DNA of 39,995 nt from an uncultured Bacteroides sp. (lineage in GTDB: Bacteria > Bacteroidota > Bacteroidia > Bacteroidales > Bacteroidaceae), in assembly GCA_958477465.1 (NCBI GenBank), contig CAUEFX010000040.1:1-39995 (forward strand), written 5' to 3'. The position numbers and the translations under genes were made by a program. Each line of letters begins with the position of its first letter. Position 1 is the stretch's first letter. This document shows positions 16,001 through 24,537 of this stretch, one piece after another. The notes under the pieces are model-generated. The model ran no database searches and was not told the origin of the DNA. It saw only the letters and a list, made by a program, of their open reading frames with translations.

Positions 16001-17529
16001 ATGCTTTTGTACCCGATCAGATGGCGACTCTTTCCGGTGATATGGACGGTGATTTGCACATTACAGGATATACCGACACTCCATTGGTTAATGGCAGACT
16101 GTCGTTGGATAGTGTGGCTGTTTATGCGCGGCAGGCCGGCGCCCGGTTTATATTTGACAATCGGCCGATACAGATACAGAACAATCGGATTGCATTTGAT
16201 AAATTTGCGATTTATACGACCAGCCAGAACCCGTTCAGTATCGACGGCTATGTCGATTTTCGGGACATGAGTCGCCCGATGGCGAATCTCAAACTGTTTG
16301 CGGAAAACTATACGCTGCTTAATGCCAAGCGGACCAGGGAGAGCATGGTTTATGGTAAGGTATTTGTCGATCTTGATGCTACGGTGCGTGGACCGTTGGA
16401 CGGACTGTTGATGCGTGGTAATGTAAATCTGTTGGGCAATACCGATGTTACTTATGTGCTTACCGATTCACCGCTTACGGTGCAGGATCGCTTGAGTGAT
16501 TTGGTGACTTTCACCTCTTTTGCAGATACCACCTCTTTGAATAAGGAAGATGAACCTACTCTTTCTCTGGGAGGATTGGACATGATAATGACCATACACA
16601 TCGATCCTGCTGTTCGTTTGAAGGCCGATCTGAGTGCCGATCGCAGCAGCCGGGTGGAATTGGAAGGTGGAGGTGATCTCTCTCTACAGTATACCCCGCA
16701 GGGTGATCTTTCCCTTACCGGCCGGTATACATTATCGGGGGGGATGATGAAATATGCCCTGCCGGTGATTCCATTGAAAGAGTTCCAGATACAAAATGGA
16801 AGTTATGTAGACTGGACCGGCAATCCGATGGACCCGTTATTGAACTTCAAGGCAACGGAACGCATGCGTGCTTCTGTGGCACAGGAAGACGGTACATCGC
16901 GGATGGTGAATTTTGATATCTCCATTGTGGTAAAAAATCGTCTCGACAACCTTTCACTGGCTTTTGAAATCGATGCACCGGATGATGCTGCCCTACAGAA
17001 CCAGTTGGCCGGTATGGGAGCAGATGAACGCAGCAAGCGAGCGGTAGCTATGCTGGCCACCGGTATATACCTTGCCGATTCGGGAGGGGGAAACGGTATG
17101 AATCTGAATATGGGAGCGGCGCTTAACTCTGTGCTTACCAGTCAGATCAATGCTTTGACTGGAAATATGAAGAATGCCAGCCTTTCGTTCGGGGTAGAAG
17201 ACCATGATGATTCGGATGCCGGTGGTAAACGGACGGATTACAGTTTCCGTTATTCCCAACGTTTCTTTAACGATCGTTTCCAGATTGTATTGGGAGGTAA
17301 AGTCTCTACCGGTGCCAATGCCACTAACGATGTAGAATCGTTTATCGACAATATTTCGTTGGAGTATCGGTTAGATCAGTCCGGAACGCGTTACATCCGC
17401 TTGTTCCATAACAAGAACTATGAGAGTGTTTTTGAGGGTGAAATCACTGAAACCGGTGTCGGTCTGGTGCTTCGTAAGAAAATGGACCGTCTGAGTGAGT
17501 TGTTTATATTTAAAAAGAAAAAGAAATGA
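13024..17529 (+). CDS. tamB: TamB-like translocation/assembly protein (DUF490)
   Basis: A 1501-residue protein of TamB/AsmA-like build. An N-terminal signal-anchor (about 8-30) is followed by the GMQINVGRIDLRFPLNLLVRDVEV segment typical of the family start, a very long stretch of repeating beta-strand units (the hydrophobic beta-taco groove), and a conserved TamB C-terminal domain (about 1060-1480) with GRYTLSGGMMKYALPVIPLKEF and MGADERSKRAVAMLATG. TamB-type proteins bridge the inner and outer membranes and take part in outer-membrane protein assembly and lipid transport. The ATG at 13024 is preferred over TTG at 13021. Its last four bases overlap the start of tamL (ATGA), so the two are translationally coupled, as expected for partners. 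Confidence 0.9.
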   Translation: MKRKWIKWVSWILLTPILLFVVLMVLLYVPPVQNFLRKQATLYASEATGMQINVGRIDLRFPLNLLVRDVEVIQVPDTLLTLGSLNVHVQALPLFRGNIEVDDITLQQVTVNSADLIEGMKIRGVLGRFFLESHGVDLTDETAVINHVELSDTHIGLVLNDTTTSEKPDTVSAAVNWKVNLHALSLKNVSFSMQLPADTMCVAARVREANVEDVAADLKHQFYGLKSFLLTGASINYDTGNARPMEGFDPSHIALRDIRIGIDSVLYRGRNMNAVIREFSMNERSGLSVTSLTGRVFADSAVIRIPDFRLLTPHSEMNLTAQTYWELVNIPTTGRLTARFNALIGKQDVMLFAGGLPEAFKEAYPFRPLVIQAGTEGNLKSMQISRFKVDLPGAFSLEGGGDLYNLTDSTTRSAALDLKMQTRNLNFLTALGGMTPGAPFVIPDSMSLDARLGMEGPKYDARLLLKEGEGKLELTAALNSVTEAYTADLHIEDLQINHFLPKDSIYEFSASLAARGRGFDFSSYKTVADLKATVDKLHYGNYKISGIGLTGTVKNAVANAQLTSDNPLLKMAADAEYHLAHHYPDGKVELNVADIDTEKLFGVSLGKNSGKPLDLQFTGEVRKERVFTHLTAGDLKLNLSARAGLDLLIRQSTHFADVLMKQLEAKELNHAELRKALPTAVFSFSAGQDNPMAWYLATQNISYHDASAKLGCAPDWGINGKVALHSLKIDTLQLDTIFFTLKQDTSRINLRGGVINGPKNPQISFTSILTGEIRDKDAELVAQYINGKGKTGLLFGVNAKPLYGGHGKGNGLALTLVPEEPIIAFHKFRFEERHNWIYLHKNMRVYANVDMHDNEGMGIRMQSLPSDTVSLQNMDVELRRIRLEEVFSILPYMPQITGLLSAEAHYIQTESSLELSAEASIDELTYERQRIGDMALGATWLPGEKGKQYVNTYLTHEGIEIMVADGALHPAASGKDSIVVNSTLEHFPLSIANAFVPDQMATLSGDMDGDLHITGYTDTPLVNGRLSLDSVAVYARQAGARFIFDNRPIQIQNNRIAFDKFAIYTTSQNPFSIDGYVDFRDMSRPMANLKLFAENYTLLNAKRTRESMVYGKVFVDLDATVRGPLDGLLMRGNVNLLGNTDVTYVLTDSPLTVQDRLSDLVTFTSFADTTSLNKEDEPTLSLGGLDMIMTIHIDPAVRLKADLSADRSSRVELEGGGDLSLQYTPQGDLSLTGRYTLSGGMMKYALPVIPLKEFQIQNGSYVDWTGNPMDPLLNFKATERMRASVAQEDGTSRMVNFDISIVVKNRLDNLSLAFEIDAPDDAALQNQLAGMGADERSKRAVAMLATGIYLADSGGGNGMNLNMGAALNSVLTSQINALTGNMKNASLSFGVEDHDDSDAGGKRTDYSFRYSQRFFNDRFQIVLGGKVSTGANATNDVESFIDNISLEYRLDQSGTRYIRLFHNKNYESVFEGEITETGVGLVLRKKMDRLSELFIFKKKKK

Positions 17530-19898
17530 GGATGAAAAGAGCAAAAGCAACCTGCGGGCAGAGGATACGGCTACCTTTCATTGGCATATTGGCATATACT
17601 CTTACGATCGTATTGTTGTTGGGCTGTTCGACAACAAGACATTTGCCGGAGGGGGAAGTCTTGTATACCGGTAATAAGAATGTTTTCAAGGATCCTTCTG
17701 AAACTTCTGTCGGTCAAACGGCTATCGATGAGGTGAAGGCGGCGTTGGATAAAAGCCCATCGACAAGGTTGCTCGGCTTTGTTCCCATTCCCTTCGGAAT
17801 GTGGGTGTACAATGATTTTGTAAAATATGAGAAAGGATTCGGTAAGTGGATATTCAATCGTTTTGCGGCGAAACCTGTTTTTATATCTACTGTCAATCCG
17901 GATTTGCGTGTAAAAGTGGCTACGAATCTGTTGCATGATTATGGCTATTTTAACGGGAAAGTGAGCCAGCAGACAATCGTTAATCCGAAAGACAGTTTGA
18001 AAGCACGGGTGGAATATACGGTTGAGATGCGCAATCCTTACTTTATCGATACGGTATATTATGACCGCTTTACTCCGCAAACGCTTCGTATCATGGAGCG
18101 GGGACGAAGGCGGTCATTACTTACGCCGGGTGAGCAGTTCAATGTGAGTGACCTGGATGAAGAACGCAACCGTCTCAGTACTTTGTTGCGCAATGTGGGG
18201 TATTTCTATTTCCGGCCCGATTATCTGACTTATCAGGCTGATACGACTCTTGTGCCGGGTGGGCATGTCAGTCTGCGGCTCATCCCCGTAGCAGGTTTGC
18301 CGGTAGCGGCGCAGCAGCAGTATTACGTAGGGAATAAGACCGTTTATCTGATAGGCAAGAATGGCGAACAGCCCAATGACAGTATGAACTATAAAGGGAT
18401 GGACATACATTTCTATAACAAAATGCAGGTACGTCCTAATATGCTTTATCGCTGGTTAAACTACCAGGCTTATGTGAAGAATGATTCGTTGCGTAATTCA
18501 CAGCGTAGCCGTCTTTACAGCCAGTATCGTCAGCAACGTGTTCAAGAGAAACTGGCTCAATTGGGCATTTTCCGTTATATGGATATGCAATACGTACCGC
18601 GTGATACGACCGCTGCATGCGATACGCTCGATGTTACCTTGCAGGCTACTTTTGACAAACCTCTTGATGCGGAGCTCGAATTGAATGTTACCACCAAGAG
18701 TAATGACCAGACCGGCCCCGGTGCATCTTTCTCCGTCACTCGCAATAACGTGTTTGGCGGTGGTGAAACCTGGAATGTGAAATTGAAAGGCTCTTATGAA
18801 TGGCAGACCGGTGGTGGCAAGAATTCTTCTTTGTTGAACAGTTGGGAGATGGGAGCTTCTACTTCTCTGATGTTCCCGCGGGTGGTGTTTCCTCAGTTCG
18901 GGGATCGTGAATATGATTTCCCGGCTTCTACCACTTTTCGTCTGTATGCAGACCAGATGAATCGTGCCAAATATTATAAGTTACTCTCTTTCGGTGGAAA
19001 TGCAACGTATGATTTTCAACCGACACGTACCGGTAGGCATTCGTTGACGCCTTTTCGATTGACTTTTAATGTGCTGCAGCATCGCACGAGTGCATTCGAT
19101 TCTATAGCCAAAGACAACAGGGCATTGTTGCTCAGTTTGCAGAATCAGTTTATTCCGGCTATGGAATATACTTATACCTATGATAATTCGACTGTACGTG
19201 GAGTACGCAATTCCAGCTGGTGGCAGACTACTTTTACTTCTGCCGGAAATCTTACTTCTTGTATTTACCGTATTTTCGGGAAACCGTTCAGTGAAAAAGA
19301 GAAGAATCTGTTGGGGGCACCGTTTGCGCAGTTTCTTAAATTGAATACCGACTATCGTTATTTATGGAAGATAGACCGTAACAATGCCATTGCCACCCGA
19401 ATAGCTGGTGGGGTGATATGGACTTATGGTAATTCACACGTCGCTCCTTATAGCGAACAGTTTTATGTGGGCGGCGCCAATAGTATCCGTGCGTTTACGG
19501 TGCGCAGTATTGGTCCAGGCGGTTATCACCCGGAAAAGAGTGAGTTCTCATATCTTGACCAAACCGGTGATATTCGTTTGGAAGCAAACGTCGAATATCG
19601 TTTCCGTATTTATAAGGATCTCCATGGAGCGGTATTCCTGGATGCGGGAAACGTTTGGCTGATGCGTTACGACTCCGACCGTCCCGATGCACAACTTCGG
19701 TTGAAAACATTTGCCAGACAGATCGCTCTCGGTACCGGTGCCGGGCTACGGTATGATCTCGACTTCCTTATCTTCCGGCTCGATTGCGGAGTACCCTTGC
19801 ATGATCCGTATGAAACGGGGAAGTCAGGATATTATAATGTGAGAGGGGCTTTTTGGAAACAATTGGGAATACACTTTGCCATCGGTTATCCCTTCTAA
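17526..19898 (+). CDS. tamL: TamL: Omp85/TamA-like outer-membrane lipoprotein
   Basis: A 790-residue Omp85-superfamily protein with a lipoprotein signal (LLLGC, Cys34), the feature that separates Bacteroidetes TamL from proteobacterial TamA. Residues about 38-370 form the periplasmic region with POTRA-like repeats, beginning STTRHLPEGEVLYTGNK. Residues about 380-790 are the 16-strand barrel, with strand motifs such as FSVTRNNVFGGGE, the conserved GGANSIRAF segment (the VRGF-type motif of Omp85 loop 6), and a C-terminal aromatic strand ending in IGYPF. It pairs with TamB, with which it overlaps by four bases. The long N-terminal tail before the lipobox is somewhat unusual; a start at MKR (17532) would shorten it by two residues. 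Confidence 0.9.
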   Translation: MRMKRAKATCGQRIRLPFIGILAYTLTIVLLLGCSTTRHLPEGEVLYTGNKNVFKDPSETSVGQTAIDEVKAALDKSPSTRLLGFVPIPFGMWVYNDFVKYEKGFGKWIFNRFAAKPVFISTVNPDLRVKVATNLLHDYGYFNGKVSQQTIVNPKDSLKARVEYTVEMRNPYFIDTVYYDRFTPQTLRIMERGRRRSLLTPGEQFNVSDLDEERNRLSTLLRNVGYFYFRPDYLTYQADTTLVPGGHVSLRLIPVAGLPVAAQQQYYVGNKTVYLIGKNGEQPNDSMNYKGMDIHFYNKMQVRPNMLYRWLNYQAYVKNDSLRNSQRSRLYSQYRQQRVQEKLAQLGIFRYMDMQYVPRDTTAACDTLDVTLQATFDKPLDAELELNVTTKSNDQTGPGASFSVTRNNVFGGGETWNVKLKGSYEWQTGGGKNSSLLNSWEMGASTSLMFPRVVFPQFGDREYDFPASTTFRLYADQMNRAKYYKLLSFGGNATYDFQPTRTGRHSLTPFRLTFNVLQHRTSAFDSIAKDNRALLLSLQNQFIPAMEYTYTYDNSTVRGVRNSSWWQTTFTSAGNLTSCIYRIFGKPFSEKEKNLLGAPFAQFLKLNTDYRYLWKIDRNNAIATRIAGGVIWTYGNSHVAPYSEQFYVGGANSIRAFTVRSIGPGGYHPEKSEFSYLDQTGDIRLEANVEYRFRIYKDLHGAVFLDAGNVWLMRYDSDRPDAQLRLKTFARQIALGTGAGLRYDLDFLIFRLDCGVPLHDPYETGKSGYYNVRGAFWKQLGIHFAIGYPF

Positions 19899-19965
19899 GC
19901 TTACAATTGAATTAAAAGGGGTAAACTTTGAACGAAAAGTGCCATTCTGCGTCCATATAATTTTG

Positions 19966-19973
19966 TACATTTG
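19966..19973 (+). promoter_or_regulatory. -7 element of the nucleotidyltransferase gene
   Basis: TACATTTG matches TAnnTTTG and lies 49 bases before the ATG. A TTTG at 19927-19930 is too far upstream to be the standard -33 element. Confidence 0.5.
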
Positions 19974-20022
19974 CACCGTTGTCGGAACATTGACATCACT
20001 AACCTTTTAATATTACACAGTT

Positions 20023-20925
20023 ATGAAACCAACATTATTTGTACTTGCTGCCGGTATGGGTAGCCGTTACGGAGGATTGAAACAACTTGACGGACTGGGC
20101 CCGAATGGCGAAACTATTATGGATTATTCAATTTATGATGCCATTCGCGGTGGATTTGGAAAAGTTGTTTTCGTTATCCGCAAGGACTTCGAGAAAGACT
20201 TCCGTGAAAAAATATTGAGTAAATACGAAAATCATATTCCGGTGGAATTGGTATTCCAGGCACTGGATAACCTGCCCGAAGGCTTTACTTGTCCTGCTGA
20301 CCGCGTAAAACCTTGGGGAACGAATCATGCTGTATTGATGGGTAAAGACGTTATCAAAGAACCGTTTGCCGTTATCAATGCAGACGATTTCTACGGTCGT
20401 GACAGCTTTGCCGTATTGGGTGCTGCACTGAGTGAAATGGCTGGGAAGAAGAATGACTATTGCATGGTGGGTTATCGTGTGGGCAATACATTGAGCGAAA
20501 GCGGTTCGGTGGCTCGTGGTGTATGCGAAACGAATGCGGAAGGCTATTTGACAACAGTGGTTGAACGTACGGCTATCGAACGTATTGACGGTAAGGTGTC
20601 TTTCAAGGATGAGAACGGCGTGATGCAGACCATTGCTGACAATACTCCGGTTTCAATGAATATGTGGGGCTTTACTCCCGATTATTTTGAATATTCTGAA
20701 GAATATTTCAAAGAGTTCCTTAAGGCCAATATGGACAATTTGAAGGCTGAATACTTTATTCCGTTGATGGTGAATAAATTGATTAATGAAGGAACAGCCC
20801 GTGTAAAAGTGCTTGACACTACCAGTAAGTGGTTCGGTGTGACATATGCTGCCGACCGTCAGGGAGTAGTGGATAAGATACAGGCATTGGTAGATGCCGG
20901 TGAGTATCCTGCAAAATTGTTCTGA
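20023..20925 (+). CDS. Sugar-nucleotidyltransferase-like protein (NTP_transferase family)
   Basis: A 300-residue protein starting with the nucleotidyltransferase signature LAAGMGSRYGGLKQL (residues 8-22), in which the G.G.R...K nucleotide-binding loop is complete, followed by an INADDFYG segment (about 118-125) that provides a metal-binding Asp as in sugar-1-phosphate nucleotidylyltransferases. It lacks a C-terminal left-handed helix of acyltransferase type, so it is a stand-alone enzyme. The activated sugar or polyol substrate cannot be told from sequence. It has its own promoter and a terminator 25 bases after the stop, so it is monocistronic. The family assignment is firm, the substrate unknown. 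Confidence 0.82.
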   Translation: MKPTLFVLAAGMGSRYGGLKQLDGLGPNGETIMDYSIYDAIRGGFGKVVFVIRKDFEKDFREKILSKYENHIPVELVFQALDNLPEGFTCPADRVKPWGTNHAVLMGKDVIKEPFAVINADDFYGRDSFAVLGAALSEMAGKKNDYCMVGYRVGNTLSESGSVARGVCETNAEGYLTTVVERTAIERIDGKVSFKDENGVMQTIADNTPVSMNMWGFTPDYFEYSEEYFKEFLKANMDNLKAEYFIPLMVNKLINEGTARVKVLDTTSKWFGVTYAADRQGVVDKIQALVDAGEYPAKLF

Positions 20926-20950
20926 TCGTTAAAGAATAACATAAAGAGGG

Positions 20951-20979
20951 AAAGGGAGGGCTTCGGCTTTCCCTTTTTT
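20951..20979 (+). terminator. Intrinsic terminator with UUCG loop
   Basis: An 11-bp stem (20951-20961 with 20966-20976, including two G-U pairs) is capped by the very stable TTCG tetraloop and followed by a T run. It ends the nucleotidyltransferase transcript. The next promoter begins only three bases later. Confidence 0.85.
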
Positions 20980-20981
20980 CG

Positions 20982-20989
20982 TATCTTTG
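20982..20989 (+). promoter_or_regulatory. -7 element of the S41 protease gene
   Basis: TATCTTTG matches TAnnTTTG, 32 bases before the ATG. Its -33 region would fall inside the terminator hairpin of the preceding gene, so terminator and promoter are packed together. Confidence 0.55.
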
Positions 20990-21021
20990 CCCACATATAT
21001 CAAACTAAAAGAAAGATAGTT

Positions 21022-22410
21022 ATGATGAATTTGTCCATGTATTGCCGTGTGTGCCTTTTGATGGGGCTTGTTTTCTCCTGTTTCGCTTGTAAAAAAGATG
21101 ACGACAACGATAAGAATAATAAAACAACGAATCAATGGATCGAAAGTACGATGCGTAGCTATTATTTGTGGTATGAAGAGATTCCCGATAAAAAAAACTT
21201 GAATTTTAACTCAGATCCGGAACTCTTTTTCCGCTCATTGCTTGCACCGGAAGACGGAAAGACCAAAAATGAGACCCGTTATTATTATTCTACAATCAAG
21301 AAAAAGAAATCTGCAGCCACACGGTCGAACATGGGAGAGGAACCGACGCTTGGTTTTGAGTTTCAGACTTGGATAATAAACCGTGCGGGATATCGTGCGG
21401 TCAGTGTGCTATATGTGCTGCCGGGTTCACCCGCCGAGGAAAAGGGGTTGCGGCGTGGCGACTGGATTCATAAGATCAATGGTGCGAATGTAAGCAATGA
21501 AAATGTGTCTGATCTGTTGGGTGGGAAAACGGTCGTGCTGGAAGTCTCGGACCGTTATGACGATTACCATACACATTCGGTAGAATTGATTCCGACCATA
21601 GTGGAGGATGATCCTATCTTCCTGACAAAGACATTTCAAGACGAATCAACTGGTAATAAGAAGGTGGGCTATATGGTATACAATCATTTCACATCCGGAC
21701 CCGATGGTGATAAGGACGAAACGTATGATAACGAACTTCGTCAACGGTTCGAGGCATTTAAAGCAGAGGGCGTCGAGGAGTTTGTACTGGATCTCCGCTA
21801 TAACAGCGGTGGCCTTGTGACTTCTGCGCAGCTACTTGGTGAATTACTGGCTCCGGAGTCTGCTTTGGGAAAGACATTCTGCTATTTACAATACAATGAT
21901 ATACTGTCCAAAACAGTTACATATAATCTGGAACGGACAGAACAGAACCTTAATCTGCCTCGTCTGTTCGTGTTAACCACCAATCGCACGGCTTCGGCTT
22001 CAGAAGCGGTGGTTAACGGACTGCGTCCTTACTACAATGTATATCTGTTGGGTGAACAGACTGAAGGCAAGAATGTAGGTTCCATCACGCTGACCAATGA
22101 CAAATATGATTATGAACTGCATCCGATTGTTTGCAGGATTTTCAATGCGCAGGATCAATCGGAGTACAAAAACGGTTTCCCTTCCGATTGGGAGCCGAAT
22201 GACCCGAACAGTGACTACCGACCGGTAGTGGGTCATGTGGAACTGGGCGACAAAGAGAGTGACATACTCCTGAAGGCCGCCATCTATTGGATACGTAACG
22301 GAGTGAAACCACCCGTCACCGGATTTACCCGTTCCTCCGGTTTGAAGTTAACACCCGGTTATTGCTCTCTGGACAGGAAGGCAACAAACGGAATGCAGGT
22401 GCCTTATTGA
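21022..22410 (+). CDS. S41-family (C-terminal processing) serine protease, lipoprotein
   Basis: A 462-residue lipoprotein (probable lipid-anchored Cys23, followed by an acidic KKDDDNDKNN tether). A PDZ-like segment is around 106-192 (LPGSPAEEKGLRRGDWIHKING). The S41 catalytic domain follows (about 215-380) with LDLRYNSGG (256-264), nucleophile Ser325 in TASASE and general base Lys350 in TEGKNVG. The Ser-Lys distance of 25 matches that of tail-specific proteases. It should cleave unstructured C-termini in the periplasm or at the surface. It is monocistronic, with a promoter just after the preceding terminator. The substrate is unknown. Confidence 0.9.
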   Translation: MMNLSMYCRVCLLMGLVFSCFACKKDDDNDKNNKTTNQWIESTMRSYYLWYEEIPDKKNLNFNSDPELFFRSLLAPEDGKTKNETRYYYSTIKKKKSAATRSNMGEEPTLGFEFQTWIINRAGYRAVSVLYVLPGSPAEEKGLRRGDWIHKINGANVSNENVSDLLGGKTVVLEVSDRYDDYHTHSVELIPTIVEDDPIFLTKTFQDESTGNKKVGYMVYNHFTSGPDGDKDETYDNELRQRFEAFKAEGVEEFVLDLRYNSGGLVTSAQLLGELLAPESALGKTFCYLQYNDILSKTVTYNLERTEQNLNLPRLFVLTTNRTASASEAVVNGLRPYYNVYLLGEQTEGKNVGSITLTNDKYDYELHPIVCRIFNAQDQSEYKNGFPSDWEPNDPNSDYRPVVGHVELGDKESDILLKAAIYWIRNGVKPPVTGFTRSSGLKLTPGYCSLDRKATNGMQVPY

Positions 22411-22412
22411 TA

Positions 22413-22433
22413 TGATTCCGAAGAACGGAATCA
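22413..22433 (+). terminator. Hairpin after the protease gene, no T run
   Basis: A perfect 8-bp stem TGATTCCG/CGGAATCA with a 5-base loop lies directly after the stop codon. No U tract follows, so it may protect the 3' end or terminate inefficiently rather than act as a classical terminator. Confidence 0.35.
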
Positions 22434-22518
22434 GGGCGAATGGATCATTGGCTGAACGAAATTTGACAAACGTAAGTAATTAACCACTTGAAGCTTTACC
22501 GGTTAAGGGATAAATTGC

Positions 22519-22526
22519 TATCTTTG
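22519..22526 (+). promoter_or_regulatory. -7 element of the ABC-F gene
   Basis: TATCTTTG matches TAnnTTTG, 29 bases before the GTG start. No TTTG is seen at the ideal distance upstream. Confidence 0.55.
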
Positions 22527-22555
22527 CAACCCAATATCAATTATTCGTTAGCAAA

Positions 22556-24514
22556 GTGATATCAGTTGAAGGACTTACCGTAGAATTTAATGCCACGCCC
22601 CTGTTTTCGGACGTGTCTTATGTCATTAATAAGAAAGACCGTATTGCCCTGGTGGGGAAGAACGGAGCCGGCAAATCGACTATGCTTAAAATACTGGCCG
22701 GTTTGCAAAGCCCGACAGCGGGCGTAATTGCCATTCCCAAAGAGGTCACTATCGGCTATTTGCCGCAGGTGATGATACTTTCTGATGCGCATACTGTGAT
22801 GGAGGAGGCCGAACAGGCTTTCGAACATATCTTTCAGTTGCAGGCCGATTTGGAGCGGATGAACCGGGAACTGGCAGATCGTACCGATTACGAATCGGAG
22901 GAATACCATAAACTTATCGACCGCTTTACGCATGAGAACGACCGTTTTCTGATGATGGGCGGAATTAACTTCCGTGCGGAAATAGAGCGTACGCTTCTCG
23001 GATTAGGTTTCAGCCGGGAAGACTTCAATCGTCCTACATCCGAATTTTCCGGAGGTTGGCGCATGCGTATCGAACTGGCGAAACTGTTGTTGCGCCGTCC
23101 CGATGTTCTGCTGTTGGATGAGCCTACGAACCATTTGGATATCGAGAGTATCCAGTGGTTGGAGAATTTCCTTTCTACGCGTGCCAATGCCGTGGTGCTG
23201 GTCAGTCACGACCGTGCTTTTCTCAATAATGTAACAACGCGTACCATTGAGATTACCTGCGGTCAGATATATGATTATAAAGTGAAATATGATGATTTCG
23301 TCGTACTCCGCAAGGAGCGTCGCGAGCAGCAACTTCGTGCTTATGAAAATCAACAGAAGCAGATACAGGATACGGAGGATTTCATCGAACGTTTTCGTTA
23401 CAAGGCGACAAAAGCCGTGCAGGTACAGAGTCGTATCAAACAGCTGGAAAAGATAGAGCGTATCGAAGTGGATGAAGAGGACAATTCGGCCTTGCGCTTG
23501 AAATTTGTCTGCTCCAGCCGCAGTGGGAATTATCCGGTAATTTGCGAAGATGTGAGAAAAGCATACGGCTCGCATGTTGTTTTTCAGGATGTAAATCTCA
23601 CGATCAATCGTGGTGAGAAGGTGGCTTTTGTCGGGAAAAACGGTGAAGGAAAATCTACGCTGGTGAAATGTATCATGGGAGAAATCACCGATTATCAAGG
23701 TAAACTGACAATAGGACATAATGTGCAGATCGGCTATTTTGCTCAAAACCAGGCACAGATGTTGGACGAGAATCTTACCGTGTTTGATACGATCGATCGG
23801 GTAGCGGTGGGAGATATCCGTCTTAAGATCCGTGATATTCTCGGAGCTTTTATGTTCGGAGGTGAGGCTTCGGATAAGAAGGTGAAAGTCCTTTCCGGTG
23901 GTGAACGTACTCGTCTGGCAATGATAAAGCTTCTGCTCGAACCGGTGAACTTCCTTATCCTCGATGAACCAACCAACCATTTGGATATGCGTTCGAAGGA
24001 TGTGTTGAAAGAAGCGATACGCGATTTTGATGGTACGGTGATAATTGTCAGTCATGACCGTGATTTTCTTGACGGCCTTGCGACTAAAGTCTACGAGTTT
24101 GGCGGCGGGAAAGTGAAGGAACATATCGGCGGTATCTATGACTTTTTGCAAAAGAAAAAGATCGAAAGCCTGAATGAACTGCAAAAGGCTCCTGCGCTTT
24201 CCACATCTCCTGTCGACACCAAAAAGGAAACAACAGCGGAAGGAATCTCACATTCGGAAAGCAAACTGTCTTATGAAGCTCAAAAAGAACTTAACAAGAA
24301 ACTGAAAAAACTGGAACGTCAGGTGGCCGATTGTGAAGCGGAGATAGAACAGACAGAGTCTGCCATTGCTATGTTGGAAGGGAAAATGGCTACTCCGGAA
24401 GGAGCTTCGGACATGGCACTTTACGAACAGCATCAGAAACTGAAACAACAGCTCGACCGGACAGTGGAAGAGTGGGAGAAGTATTCGATTGAACTGGAAG
24501 AACTGAAACAATGA
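22556..24514 (+). CDS. ABC-F family ATPase (Uup-like)
   Basis: A 652-residue soluble protein with two ABC ATPase domains and no membrane segment. Domain 1 has Walker A GKNGAGKS (34-41), signature FSGGWRMR and Walker B LLLDEPTNHLD. A charged ABC-F linker (about 245-310) follows. Domain 2 has Walker A GKNGEGKS (about 359), signature LSGGERTR and LILDEPTNHLD. A C-terminal charged coiled coil (about 575-650) is as in Uup. ABC-F proteins act on the ribosome or on DNA intermediates rather than as transporters; the coiled-coil tail favours a Uup-type role. The start is GTG, since no ATG lies nearby in frame and MISVEGLTVEF is the natural beginning. The M13 peptidase gene follows after 23 bases. Confidence 0.9.
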   Translation: MISVEGLTVEFNATPLFSDVSYVINKKDRIALVGKNGAGKSTMLKILAGLQSPTAGVIAIPKEVTIGYLPQVMILSDAHTVMEEAEQAFEHIFQLQADLERMNRELADRTDYESEEYHKLIDRFTHENDRFLMMGGINFRAEIERTLLGLGFSREDFNRPTSEFSGGWRMRIELAKLLLRRPDVLLLDEPTNHLDIESIQWLENFLSTRANAVVLVSHDRAFLNNVTTRTIEITCGQIYDYKVKYDDFVVLRKERREQQLRAYENQQKQIQDTEDFIERFRYKATKAVQVQSRIKQLEKIERIEVDEEDNSALRLKFVCSSRSGNYPVICEDVRKAYGSHVVFQDVNLTINRGEKVAFVGKNGEGKSTLVKCIMGEITDYQGKLTIGHNVQIGYFAQNQAQMLDENLTVFDTIDRVAVGDIRLKIRDILGAFMFGGEASDKKVKVLSGGERTRLAMIKLLLEPVNFLILDEPTNHLDMRSKDVLKEAIRDFDGTVIIVSHDRDFLDGLATKVYEFGGGKVKEHIGGIYDFLQKKKIESLNELQKAPALSTSPVDTKKETTAEGISHSESKLSYEAQKELNKKLKKLERQVADCEAEIEQTESAIAMLEGKMATPEGASDMALYEQHQKLKQQLDRTVEEWEKYSIELEELKQ

Positions 24515-24537
24515 TGAGTAATTAACACTTTAGATAT

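Noticed and set aside
23003..24184. A 393-codon minus-strand frame opposite the ABC-F gene
   Set aside because: It is an antisense shadow; the plus strand has two complete ABC domains.
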